From assembly GCA_026018925.1 (NCBI GenBank), contig JAKSZU010000002.1:152828495-152892494 (forward strand): a stretch of DNA of 64,000 nucleotides. Reading direction: 5' to 3'. The position numbers and the translations under genes are program-made. The notes under the pieces are model-generated. The model was not told where the DNA came from and did not search any database. It saw only the letters and a list, made by a program, of their open reading frames with translations. This DNA comes from Tupaia tana. Its lineage: Eukaryota; Chordata; Mammalia; Scandentia; Tupaiidae. Below are positions 44,944 to 55,100 of this stretch, piece by piece; position 1 is the first letter of the stretch; every line of letters begins with the position of its first letter.

Positions 44944-45005
44944 GTCTCATCACAACTACATCAAGGAAACTGGACCGCGAACAGCAAGATGAACACATCC
45001 TAGAA
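44944..45005 (+). CDS. FAT1: FAT1 exon 4 (62-nt microexon)
   Basis: Short coding exon translating as (G)[20 protein letters not shown]. It continues the repeat begun in exon 3 and contains the conserved LDRE motif. The acceptor is TTTTACAG; the donor is GTAAGC at 45006. Its two leading bases complete the Gly codon left by exon 3, and it ends on a codon border. Skipping 62 nt would shift the frame, so it cannot be a harmless cassette exon. A CpG-rich SINE ends 134 bp upstream. Confidence 0.93.
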
Positions 45006-45516
45006 GTAAGCATTTCTTTAGATGAAATGATTTAAAAAATAATTGTCGTTTAAATATCACAGGAACAAACTGTGTTGTTCCCATTAGCCAGTATTCATAG
45101 CTCTTATCTTTTATTTTATTAGCTTCTAGTCATAGTAGGAAAATGTTAAGAATATACTTGATGTTCCCTCTTATCCCTCATTCTGTCCCTTGAGTACATG
45201 ACTATACCACTATCATAAGTTCTGTTCTAATTTTTCTTCTTTATACAGGCAAACGTTCAGTAATACAGTATTTTCTGTATTTATATTGTATTTATAGACA
45301 GTATTTGGATTGTATTTTATTTATAGAAGCAGTATTTTTCTATATATTATCTATATCTTTTTTTCCTAGGGTTAGATTTCTGAAATGTATTTTATTTATA
45401 CTGGTATTTATAGATCTAATTCAGCCTTTTAACTCTACTTAGCATGTGTCCAGCTTGTTTCTCCTAAACAGTTGCATTACTTACCCATTTTAAACTATGA
45501 ATTATTTAGTACTTTC

Positions 45517-45760
45517 TTAAAAGAGATTTTTGCTATAGAGTGCATGCACTCAACAGAGAGACAGAAAGCGAGAAATCACCCCCCCCCCCGCCCCCGCCTG
45601 GGGGGTGATGGCTATGCCACAATCCCTTCTCCTCTCAGGATTTTGGACATGCACACACATTCACCCAATGTGAATTTTTAAGTTGCTGGGTCCCGGACTT
45701 GAAGCTCAGCCGAATACGTAGGAGTCCAGCATCGTAACTATGACACCATCTGCTGGTCCT
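45517..45760 (-). mobile_element. tRNA-derived SINE, long form, expanded C run
   Basis: GAGATTTTTGCTATAGAGTG, then a CCCCCCCCCC-G-CCCCC run (45580-45598) and the TCTGCTGGTCC head. Confidence 0.87.
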
Positions 45761-46038
45761 TACATCTGAGTTTTTAATTCATAGGTTGGGTAGCTTCCTT
45801 AAACTCATTTTCTTGTATGCTAGGCAGAGTTTTGAATTTTCACTTAGTGACTGTTGGGATCGATGAAGGAAAGAGTATGTTTACTGAAGAAAATAAACAG
45901 ACAGACAAACTATTGACAGCAGCTAGTTACAAGCATTGACATACTCCAGTCCTCTCATCCTGGTGTATAATTATATGCTTAGTTCTGTACCTCACTCTAG
46001 AGCCTTCTTTGCTCAGTGAATATCAAAGTCTAGATGTC

Positions 46039-46111
46039 TTGCTCTCTGTCTCTCTCTGACTCTCCAGCCAGCTCACATACGCTATAGCAAAAACGTCTCT
46101 TTAAAAAAAAG
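46039..46111 (+). mobile_element. SINE 3'-end fragment
   Basis: TGCTCTCTGTCTCTCTCTG and CGCTATAGCAAAAACGTCTC plus a short poly(A). Only the tail of the long form is present, 120 bp before exon 5. Confidence 0.75.
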
Positions 46112-46231
46112 AGGTGATGTGTGTCATGTGCTGAGTGAACTGCTGAAGTGACTACAAATGCTGATTATCATTAGGAAGAAGGTACTGTGTATCTCAGAAA
46201 CATTTGTTGTTCTGTTACCTTTAAAAACCAG

Positions 46232-46555
46232 GTCACTGTGACAGATAATGGTAGTCCCCCCAGATCGACCGTTGCAAGAGTCATTGTGAAGATCCTTGAT
46301 GAGAATGACAACAAACCTCAGTTTCTGCAAAAGTTCTACAAGATCAGACTCCCAGAGCGAGAAAAACCAGAAAGAAACTCCAAACGAGAGCCCCTCTATC
46401 GTGTGATAGCTACAGACAAAGACGAAGGTCCCAATGCCGAAATCTCCTACAGCATCGAAGAGGGCAACGAGCATGGCAAATTTTTCATTGAGCCCAAAAC
46501 AGGAATGGTTTCATCCAAAAAGTTTTCTGGAGCTGGAGAATATGATATTCTTTCA
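46232..46555 (+). CDS. FAT1: FAT1 exon 5 (cadherin repeats)
   Basis: Coding exon of 324 nt (108 codons, phase 0 at both ends). It begins [31 protein letters not shown], so it finishes one cadherin repeat with the calcium-binding DENDN linker. It then carries most of the next repeat: the strand-A region [12 protein letters not shown], the [14 protein letters not shown] core, and FFIEPKTG. The donor is GTGAGT. Skipping it would keep the frame and remove 108 residues, about one repeat. The basic segment around residues 47-52 (KPERNSKRE) appears slightly shorter than in human FAT1 as I remember it; only an alignment can confirm this. Confidence 0.95.
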
Positions 46556-46910
46556 GTGAGTTATGATCCGTTTTCAAATTATATGCTTTGACCTTGAACC
46601 CGGGTCTTGTATCTCTTCCTGTATTATTTTATCTCTATTCAGGAAAAGGCTTCAGTGTTTGTGACCCAGGATTAAGCCATGTTTGACAGTGTTTGATGAG
46701 TATGGGTTTATTTTTTTTTTTCCTTTTCAATTGTTATTTCAGATGCCTATTATTTATGTAACTATGGTCATGAAGTGATTGCTCTTTTGATTAGGTAAAA
46801 ATATCAAATGCTCAAAATGAGCTCCATTTAACACTGAACCCATTCATGGTTCAGTTATGGAATATAAGTTCTGATCTGCTGTTTTGACACCCCGTGCCCA
46901 TATTTTACAG
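46556..46910 (+). other. FAT1: FAT1 intron 5
   Basis: Short intron of 355 bp, donor GTGAGT and acceptor ATTTTACAG. It is AT-rich with a T run near 46711-46721 and contains no SINE, which is unusual for this locus. Confidence 0.88.
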
Positions 46911-47121
46911 ATTAAGGCAGTTGATAATGGTCGCCCTCAAAAGTCATCAACCACTAGACTTCACATTGAATGGATCTCCAAACCCAAACCCTCGCTGGAG
47001 CCAATTTCATTCGAAGAATCATTTTTTTCTTTCACCGTGATGGAAAGTGATCCCGTTGCTCACATGATTGGAGTGATATCTGTCGAACCCCCTGGCACAC
47101 CTCTTTGGTTTGACATCATTG
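46911..47121 (+). CDS. FAT1: FAT1 exon 6 (cadherin repeat, atypical linker)
   Basis: Coding exon of 211 nt that starts in phase 0 with [28 protein letters not shown] and ends one base into a Gly codon after PLWFDII. It completes the repeat begun in exon 5 and starts another ([28 protein letters not shown]). At the repeat border the usual DxNDNxP calcium-binding linker is replaced by EWISKPKPS, so this junction should bind calcium weakly or not at all. The acceptor is ATTTTACAG and the donor GTAAGC. Confidence 0.95.
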
Positions 47122-47454
47122 GTAAGCAATCCTCTTATTCTGCATTGTGTCATTGTGCGTGTGTAGGCGACGCTGAGGAGACCCTGCATGTGATTTTTGG
47201 AGTTTGTACACATCTCAGAACCTAAAATTGGGAGCAAGACCGATAGGTGGAGAATTTGCTGTAAGCTAATATTTTGATTGCAAATTTTTTCACAATATGT
47301 ATCATATATTTAAGATAGGCATCCTTTATCCACCAAGGCATTAATATAAAAGTGAGATTTGTTTTTTTCTTTTTTTTTTTTTAAAGCAGTGCATCAAGGA
47401 GTTACAGAGAAACCTAAATAGTTGGTTCAAAAGAATAGCTTCTTAGCTTTTTGT

Positions 47455-47668
47455 TTTTTCCTTCTATTTGTCAGAGGGTTGTGCACTCACCAGAGAGACA
47501 AAAGCACCTCCCCGTTGGACATGGTCATGCCTTGATCTCGTCTCCTCCATTTCTCCCTCTTGTCAGAATTTTGGGAATGTACACACACACATGTGCCAGG
47601 CATGTCTCTCGAACTACTGGGGCCAGGATTAGAACTGCTTGGGAACTGGCTGCCCTTGGGCCAGCTCA
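47455..47668 (-). mobile_element. Diverged SINE
   Basis: GTGCACTCACCAGAGAGAC, GGTCATGCCTTGATCTCG, TCCTCCATTTCTCC and GGGCCAGC head complement. Confidence 0.6.
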
Positions 47669-47847
47669 GCTTCTGAATTTTAATTATCGATACATAATGT
47701 ACAACATATTATTTTCAGTGAATGTGATCAACACATTTAGAGTAGCTATAATTATATACGATTGTCACGTGTTCATATTTTATAGGAATAAGCTTCAAAA
47801 ATTTTGGTTTGTACCACTTTTAACCGTAGCACATGTTAGACTTGGCT

Positions 47848-48003
47848 GTCTGGTGGGCTAAGGCCGCAGGGGAGGCCTGGATCCATCTCTCAGCCCTCCG
47901 TCCAGCTGTGGCCTCACCTCCTTGGGAAGCTGACACAGCAAGGCCCTGTCTGAAACACCATATGCACGTACACTCTCACACCACCAAAACTACTAAAGAA
48001 AAA
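47848..48003 (+). mobile_element. Possible older tRNA-like SINE
   Basis: GGCTGTCTGGTGGGCTAAGG head-like start and A-rich end (ACCAAAACTACTAAAGAAAA). The middle is not matched to any family. Confidence 0.3.
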
Positions 48004-49738
48004 TGTTCTATCTATGTTTTTTTTGGTGTTTGTTTTATTTACCACATTTTCAATAAAAAGAGGGGTCATTTCATTCTCCAAAGAACTAACTTACTTACAC
48101 TAATTCTTTCTTTTTTGTCATATAATTTAGCTTAGGCATAGAATCTAATACCCTATTAAACATACATTACAGAAGTTCACATTAGACTTGGGCATCTTAG
48201 ATTTTTTTTCATTCTTTTTCTTCAGAATATTTTATTTCTAAGGATACTCACAGTTTAAAATGGGTTTGCAGTTCCTATGTACTTGGAACGACACTTGTGT
48301 TTCCCTGTTTTAACCCTTCAGCCATGTTACCCCCGATGCTCTTTCAGTATGGTGAGGGCAATGGGATGCTGGCTGCAGAGACAATGGGGTGCCTGAATCC
48401 AGCTTTCCTTCCCGACCGTCCACGCTAGACTGTGGCCCGCTCTCCCTGTTTTTGGTCATTGTATGAGACTGTTGGTGTCATCAACACTTATGAAACCATT
48501 GTAGCTTTGCGTAAAGGGAGAAAAAAGATTGTTTGCATTGTTAACTGTAGTCACAATTCTTGGCTTTCTGTTAATTTTTATTACATTTCCAGATCAGCAG
48601 GCTGCCGTTGTGCAGGATCTGACGTCACCGTGTAATCCTTACCGTGTTTGGAACGGCTTTGACTGACTGACTTCTTCTGTGCTTGCTTTCCATGCTTTCT
48701 TGCTGCTTTTGGGCTCTGCAGGAGAAACACTTGCTAGAGAAGTTTTTTACATCTTTCAGATGACTTGTGACCTGAACTGTACAGCAGAAGGTATCTGCTG
48801 AGATCACATAACTTGCCTGAGCTTATGAGATCTAAAATAAAAGCATTGATTTTTTTTTAACGTTTTTGTTTCCAGTGACGGTTTTTCATTGCTTTTTCTA
48901 TTCATAATGTGCACATGGTCACCTGTTTGAATTGCAAACATGTTGAATTTTTACTACATGTCTAGATCCATAATTTTAGGTTTGACTTAAGACATTGCAT
49001 GTGTGTGTTTAGTTTTTTTGTTTGTTGGTTAGATTTATTAGTAGGACATCATGACATTAAGATGTTATGTTCATTCCATTTCATTTCATTGATTACTGTC
49101 TCAAGGTCAGTGGATTTGAAAAGATAGTTTTATCTAGAATGAAACTGAGAATTCATTTGGACGTTAGCATCAAAACTTTGTCTTCAGTATACTTTGCATT
49201 TGACAAAAATAGGAAAAAAGGTTTTTGAAAATAGTATATAGTAGCCGAGACTAATTGAAGTTAACTGATACCATTTTTTTTTTTTTTTTTTTAGAATTGG
49301 CATTTATTCTTGATAATTATTTTACTAGAGCAGTATTCCCCAAGTATCAAAAAATATTTTTGGAATAATTGAGTTTTTAAATGCCCAATGATGATTTTAT
49401 GTAGCTACTGAGATAAAAATTAAAGAGAGATTTGCAACCCTTGGAAAAGCACATTGCAAAACTCGCTGGCATATTAGCAGGACTTTTCCTCATCCACAGT
49501 TGCTCTCTCGCTTCTCTCACTACCTTTTTTTGACGACCAGTTTTGCTTTAGTAAGCATTGTTTTCCTAATCAGCCACCCTTTTGTTGTCTTTCAAAACCT
49601 TGCTCCTTGGAACTTCTTTTATCAGAAGTTACATTTTTTTTTCCTTTCCTCACTGCCATCAAGTATTAGTCACAAAAGAAGTGACAGATTTTCACCTGGT
49701 GACCAGTTGTTACTTTTATTTATCTTCACTTAAACTAG

Positions 49739-49878
49739 GTGGCAACTATGACAGTCACTTTGATGTGGACAAGGGCACCGGAACTATCATTGTTGCCAAA
49801 CCTCTTGATGCAGAGCAGAAATCTAATTATAACCTCACAGTCGAGGCCACAGACGGAACTGCCACCATTCTTACTCAG
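49739..49878 (+). CDS. FAT1: FAT1 exon 7 (cadherin repeat)
   Basis: Coding exon of 140 nt. Its two leading bases complete the Gly codon from exon 6; it then reads [46 protein letters not shown] and ends on a codon border before GTATGT. It forms the second half of the repeat begun in exon 6. The LDRE motif is varied to LDAE, and the repeat ends with the ATDG motif. Skipping it would shift the frame. Confidence 0.94.
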
Positions 49879-50797
49879 GTATGTGAATTTCCGATGATAC
49901 ATTTATTCATCAGAGGAAGATCGAAGTGCATTTGGATTTGAGGGTCCATAGACAATAGGTGCAGGTCATTGTGCCCCAAGAGGTCCTAAAATCAGAAGTC
50001 AATACGTTGATGTGGTTTACACACAGAAACCCAAGGGGTTTTTCTTAGGGAAAGGAAATTAGCTGCAAATCCTAATTTAGGTTGTTTATATAACTAAACA
50101 CCTTGGCAAATTTTGACAGAAGACTTTAAAAAAACCTCACATTGTTATCTTAATACCACCAAAGTCTTCTAATTTTATACTCACTTTTGAACTATATTAA
50201 TACAAAGTTTATCACTATTGAGGAAGTCATTTTCACTAAAGCTGGTTAAAGTAATTAATCTTTTAAATCCCTTTATTTTTTATTTCATTTTCCCTTGGCT
50301 ACTTTAACTAGGGCTGTGTAAAAGGACTGATAAGATTCTTTTAATAGTTTCTTTAACACCTTTATTTGTTTCAATATAATGAGTAAGAGGTGGCCAGATT
50401 ACTGGGATTTCAAACTTAAATGTTAAAGCCCTATGAATTAAATATAAATTCTGTTTTTATTAATTCTCTTTGATTATCAGTGTGGGCTGTTTGAGCTGTC
50501 CAAAAAAGAATATTTCTGGTTGAATCATCATGAGGTTTCAGAAGGAGGCAGAAAGTCATTTTTTCATTTACTTTTTTTTATCCATTTAATTTAGCTTATA
50601 ATTTCTTATTTATATTTGATTGATGTACATCTTTATGTTATAATGTGATTTTTAAAAAGCATGTGCTTTATATGTGGTGGCCACGTCAAGGATATTACTG
50701 TATACATTGTTTTCAACAAAGAGCCTTACATTCTTTTGTCAGATTGCTTTAAAAGCTCAATAGTGGGAAACAAAACAGGCAAATAACCTGCCCTCTT

Positions 50798-51320
50798 TTT
50801 TTATATAAAGAGAGATTTTTGCTCTACGGCACGTGCACTCACCAGAGAGACAGAAAGCGAGAAATCACCCCCCCCCCCCCAGGGGGAATGGCCACCCCAC
50901 AATCCCTTCTCCTCCATTCTCCTCTCAGGATTTTTTTTTTTTTTTTTTTTGCTATAGTGTGCGTGTGCTTACCAGACAGACAGAGAGAGACAGACAGAAA
51001 GCAAGAAGTCACCCCCCCGGGGGGATGGCCACGCCACAATCCCTTCTCCTCCATTCTCCTCTCAGGATCTTGGGCACGCATGCACACGCGCCCGGCGTGA
51101 GTTTTAAGCCACCAGGTCCAAGACACGAACCTTGGTTGACTATGTGGGAGTCCAGCGACATAGCCATTACGCCAACTGCCGGTCCCTCCTCTCAGGATCT
51201 TGAGCGTGCATGCACACGTTGCCCGGCATGAAGTTTAAGCCACCAAGTCCAGGACTTGAACTATGTTCAACTATGTGGGAGTCCAGCGACATAACCATTG
51301 TGCCATTTACTGATCCCTAC
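50798..51320 (-). mobile_element. tRNA-derived SINE, long form, split by a younger SINE
   Basis: Halves at 50798-50931 and 51187-51320. The core has an expanded C run (50868-50880). The outer target duplication is CCTGCCCTCTT / CCTGCCCTATT. Confidence 0.9.
50932..51186 (-). mobile_element. tRNA-derived SINE, long form, nested, B-box variant subfamily
   Basis: Poly(T), GCTATAGTGTGCG, CCCCCCCGGGGGGATGG core, B-box complement AGACACGAACC and GAGTTTTAAGCC. Target duplication TCCTCTCAGGAT (50920-50931, 51187-51198), taken from the core of the older SINE. Confidence 0.93.
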
Positions 51321-51630
51321 CCTGCCCTATTGAAGCTTAGCAGCAGGATGGTAGAAGCTAAAAGCTTGTGTATAATCTTCTGTGTCCTTAAAGAAAAAAG
51401 AAGTTAAATGCTAGAAAATAAAGTGCTTCTCAGTTCTAATTTTCTAGCTTTAGGTTATACTACTTGGAATCTTAAGTAAGACAGACCACCTGCTAAATTA
51501 TTTAATTGCTTTAAGGAATAAAATGATATAATCTGTGATGGCTTTTCAATTAATAAATGAGTAGGTAATTTAAAGCCAGTTGCCAGTTGTAGAAATATTT
51601 TCTTCATTTGTCCAAATGCTTATAATTTTT

Positions 51631-51997
51631 TAAAACAATTATTTATTTGATTTTATTTATTTATTTTTTATTTTATTTTTTTTGAGAGGTTTTTGCTATA
51701 GGGCGCGTGCGCTCGCCAGACAGACAGACAGAGACAGAGAGACAGAAGGCGAGAAATCACCCCCCAGGGGGGATGGTCACGCCGCAATCCCTTCTCCTCC
51801 ACTCTCCTCTCGGAATCTTCGGCACGCACGCACACGCGCCCGGCGTGAGTTTAAGCCACCAGGTCCGGGACTCTAACCACGGTCAACTACGTGGGAGTCC
51901 AGCGACATAGCCATTACACTAACTGCTGGTCCCTATTTTATTTATTTATTTTACTTTTATATATTATTAGTTTTGCTGTATGGCTTGTGTGCTCACC

Positions 51998-52036
<39 letters not shown>

Positions 52037-52129
52037 GAGAGAGAAAAAGAGAAAGCAAGCTGCCAGGTCCTGTATTCAGACTGCAGTGGGCCGTGTGGGA
52101 TTCTAGCACTTTAACCACCACGTCCAAAC
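51631..52129 (-). mobile_element. tRNA-derived SINE, short form, with young SINE in its tail
   Basis: Outer copy with a long (GA)n (52002-52044) and head at the right. Perfect 19-bp duplication CCAAATGCTTATAATTTTT (51612-51630, 52130-52148) encloses both elements. Confidence 0.93.
51679..51933 (-). mobile_element. tRNA-derived SINE, long form, young, nested
   Basis: CpG-rich, GCTATAGGGCGCGTGCGCTCG and CCCCCCAGGGGGGATGG intact. Inserted in the ATTT tail of the short SINE with TATTTTATTT on both sides (51669-51678, 51934-51943). Confidence 0.92.
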
Positions 52130-52288
52130 CCAAATGCTTATAATTTTTAGCATACATTTTTGGGATTGTTTTGAGATTATCATGTAAAAGCTCTCATAAA
52201 GTATTAAAATTTTAGTTCTCCCAATAGCTGTTCTCATTCTGAAGACCAGGAGAATCAGTTTTTATCTTTCTTTAAAAATAAACCCTTG

Positions 52289-52466
52289 GGACCAGCAGTG
52301 CGTGCGTGCCCAAGATCCCGAGAGGAGAATGGAGGAGAAGGGATTGCGGCGTGGCCATCCCCCCCTGGGGGGTGATTTCCTGCTTTCTGTCTCTGTGTCT
52401 CTCTCTGTCTGTCTGGCGAGCGCACGCGCCCTATAGCAAAAACCTCTCAAAAAAAAAAAAAAAAAA
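52289..52466 (+). mobile_element. tRNA-derived SINE, long form with internal deletion
   Basis: The head GGACCAGCAG runs directly into TGCGTGCGTGCCCAAGATCC, so about 95 bp, including both Pol III boxes, are missing. The rest is nearly intact with poly(A). Duplication AAACCCTTG (52280-52288, 52467-52475). Confidence 0.92.
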
Positions 52467-52476
52467 AAACCCTTGA

Positions 52477-52707
52477 GGGGCCAGCAGGTGGCGTGGTGGC
52501 ACTGGACTTGGTTCTGGCTCCTTGAAAGTCAGGCAGGGCACATGTGTGTACTTATCCAAAAATCCCAAAAGGAGAATGGAGGAGAAGGTATTGCAGCGTG
52601 GCCATCCCCCCTTGGGGTTTGATTTTTCACTTTCCCTTTTTCTGTATCTATCTCTCTGTCCCTCTGGGATGAGCACATGCACACTATAGCGAAAAATATA
52701 AAGAAAT
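52477..52707 (+). mobile_element. tRNA-derived SINE, long form, damaged head
   Basis: GGGGCCAGCAGGTGGCGTGG passes directly to CACTGGACTTGGTTCTGG, then the normal core and CTATAGCGAAAAAT end. Flanked by AACCCTTGAG / AAGCCTTTGGAG. Confidence 0.87.
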
Positions 52708-53444
52708 AAAGCCTTTGGAGTAAAAATTTAAAATGTAAAAATGAGAATAAAAGCATAAAGATTTGTAATAAATCTTTAGGGATAATTCTGAGACAAGCAT
52801 TTAAAGTCTGTAACTCTGTGGACCACTTTACACAATCAGTCAATCAGGTATCTAGTGAAAGGAATATAATAAGTAGTGAAATAACCCTGGGTGTCAAGCG
52901 TTCCCATTACTAATACATCCAGCTCAGCATTTATCATTTATCATATTAATGAATAATTAGCAGGGCACCTTTCTCTTAATAACTGTATTTTTTGTTAGTA
53001 CGGGTAAACCTTGGTCTGAAAAATGGCATACATTGACTTATATTCCTGTGAAACCCGTAAATACATTCTAGTTTTCTCAGGGACATGGAATATCTTACAT
53101 TTCAGTGCTTTATTTATATTTCTGTCATTATTTTGAGCCATTTTGAGAATGCCTTTGAAAATATTCGTGATAATATCCTCATGAATCACCAACAGGGAAA
53201 GGTAACAGGATAGAAGAGAACGGATATAGGGCCCAGGCTGACCTGCTGAGCTGTGGGGCAGAGGGACCGTCGGTAATGAGGTGTAGGTTTCCAGGCTGAG
53301 ACTAGGACAGGGAGATAGGCATCTGGGAGAGAGCGGAGGAGCAGAGTCCTTGCCGAGGAACACGGAAATCCAAGCCACGCTGGTAAGGCCCGGGGATGCT
53401 GCGAGGTGGAGTTTGTCTGTGGTAAAGCTCAAGGATTGCTAGAG

Positions 53445-53718
53445 TGGGACCAGCGGTTAGTGTAATGGTTATGTCGCTGGACTCCATGCAGTCGACCGCG
53501 GTTCGAGTCCTGGACCCGGTGGCTTAAACTCAGGCCGGGTGCATGTGCGTGCGTGCCCAAGATCCCAAGAGGAGAATGGAAGAGAAGAGATTGCGGTGTG
53601 GCCATCCCCCCGGGGGGTGATTTCTCACTTTCTGTCTCTCTTTCTCTCTCTGTCTTTCTGGCAAGTGCACACACCCTATAGCAAAAATCTCTCCAAAAGA
53701 AAGGAAAAAAATAAAAGA
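53445..53718 (+). mobile_element. tRNA-derived SINE, long form
   Basis: Head GGGACCAGCGGTTAGTGTAA, B box GGTTCGAGTCC (ancestral), TTAAACTC, CCCCCCGGGGGGTGATT core. Perfect duplication ATTGCTAGAG (53435-53444, 53719-53728). Confidence 0.94.
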
Positions 53719-54089
53719 ATTGCTAGAGCAGGTTCGTGAGTCCAGGCCAGTGGCAGCGGGTGCCAGAGATGAGAAGGCTGGGAGGAGCAGCACCGGCCCG
53801 GGCAGGCTGTGGCAGGTCCTGGGGCTCTGCTGAAACAGCTCATCGTCCTGCTCGCCCGTCCTGCCCCTGCCTAGGGCGCCAACCAGTACTGATCACATCG
53901 CCGCGCTACATCTGGCGTCTCAGTTCGAAGCATGTCACCAAGCCCGTTACTGTTTTTTTCTTTCTTTGAGACAGTCACTTTCCGGTTTCCTTTCACTTCC
54001 TCTCCCTCATCATCCTCCACTGCATGGTCACACCACGACAGCCAGTTTGATCTCTGCTCCATTCTTGCTCCTACCCAGGGGCATGCTGC

Positions 54090-54250
54090 AACCCGCCCTG
54101 CTTCCGTTTTCTCATGCGGAAATGCAGATGATGACAGTCATCTGGTAGTTCCTCTGAGGCAGGAGTGAGGTGACACAGGGTCTTAACTCTGGAAGCGCTT
54201 AGCGCCTGTCACCCAGAAGTGCTCAGGCAGCGCTAGCTCTTGCACACAGC
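54090..54250 (+). mobile_element. MIR-like remnant
   Basis: CGTTTTCTCATGCGGAAATG, GGGTCTTAACTCTGGAAGCG and CTTAGCGCCTGTCACC resemble the second half of MIR. Confidence 0.4.
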
Positions 54251-54373
54251 GCTGGCCTGACCCACTTGTCACATGCTTGACCCTCTCTCTGTTCTCTGTC
54301 CACGCCATTAGCTCTCTCAGCCTGCTACCAGCATGGCCCACCTGACTGAGAAGAGGTATAGGTGGATTTTCTC

Positions 54374-54649
54374 GAGGCCAGCAGGTGGCATGGTGGTTAA
54401 GGCAGCTGGATTCCCATGTAGCCATCTGTGGTTCAAGTCCTGGACCCAATGGCTTGAAAATCCCACTGCGTACACGTGTGTGCACATGCATGTCCAAAAT
54501 CCCAAGAGAATGGAATAGAAGGGATTGTGGTGTGGCTATCCCCCTGGGGGTTATCTCTCACTTTTCCTTTTCTCTCCGTGTCTCTCTCTCCTCTCTGGCG
54601 AGCACACACATTCTGTGGCAAAAAAAAAAAACTCAAAAAAAAAAAAAGG
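54374..54649 (+). mobile_element. tRNA-derived SINE, long form
   Basis: Head AGGCCAGCAGGTGGCATGG, B box GTTCAAGTCCTGG, core CATCCCCCTGGGGGTTATC and two A runs. Confidence 0.89.
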
Positions 54650-54984
54650 AATTCCTCTGATCAGAAGGTTCAGCCCATACAGAGTATGTGGTTCTCCAGC
54701 TTCAACCCAGGAGTCATGCTCAGCCTGTTTAATCTCCACTTCCTCATGCTCCTTTACTGTTTTATCTCGTAGTTTCTAATCTAAAGGCGACCGTGTTTGG
54801 TTCCACTTCTAACCTTCACATCTTTGAGTTCTTGCTGACACATGTTCACTAAGGACCTAAAACCTACCCAAGCAAAATATTACTTTGTTCTTAAGAGCTC
54901 TTCAAATGTTCCAGCTGATCTCTGGCCTTTTACCTAATAACACCTGAGGTTTAGCTAGGCTTTGCATGCTCAGGTCGCTGCCTG

Positions 54985-55100
54985 GTAAGTTTGAAAGTTT
55001 CTCAAGGGCAGGGACTCCTGTACACTGGTTTTTATATCCTCAGTTCTGTGTAAGCAAGTGCTGAGCCGTATAAGTGCCCAGGAAACGTGTTCAAATTTAA
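54985..55100 (+). mobile_element. L2 3'-end remnant
   Basis: TTTCTCAAGGGCAGGGACTC, TTTTTATATCCTCAGTTCTG, AAGCAAGTGCTGAGC and AGTGCCCAGGAAACGTG match the L2 terminus in order. Confidence 0.6.

Larger units (their letters stand above)
45006..46231 (+). other. FAT1: FAT1 intron 4
   Basis: Intron of 1226 bp, donor GTAAGC and acceptor AAAAACCAG. It holds one long SINE on the minus strand (45517-45760) and a 3'-end SINE fragment (46039-46111). The stretches 45006-45516 and 45761-46038 are AT-rich with nothing recognisable. Confidence 0.85.
47122..49738 (+). other. FAT1: FAT1 intron 6
   Basis: Intron of 2617 bp. It contains a diverged minus-strand SINE (47455-47668) and a possible older tRNA-like SINE (47848-48003). 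From 48004 to 49738 there is no recognisable repeat apart from T runs near 48850 and 49272-49292. The acceptor of exon 7 is CTTAAACTAG with only a modest pyrimidine tract. Confidence 0.85.
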
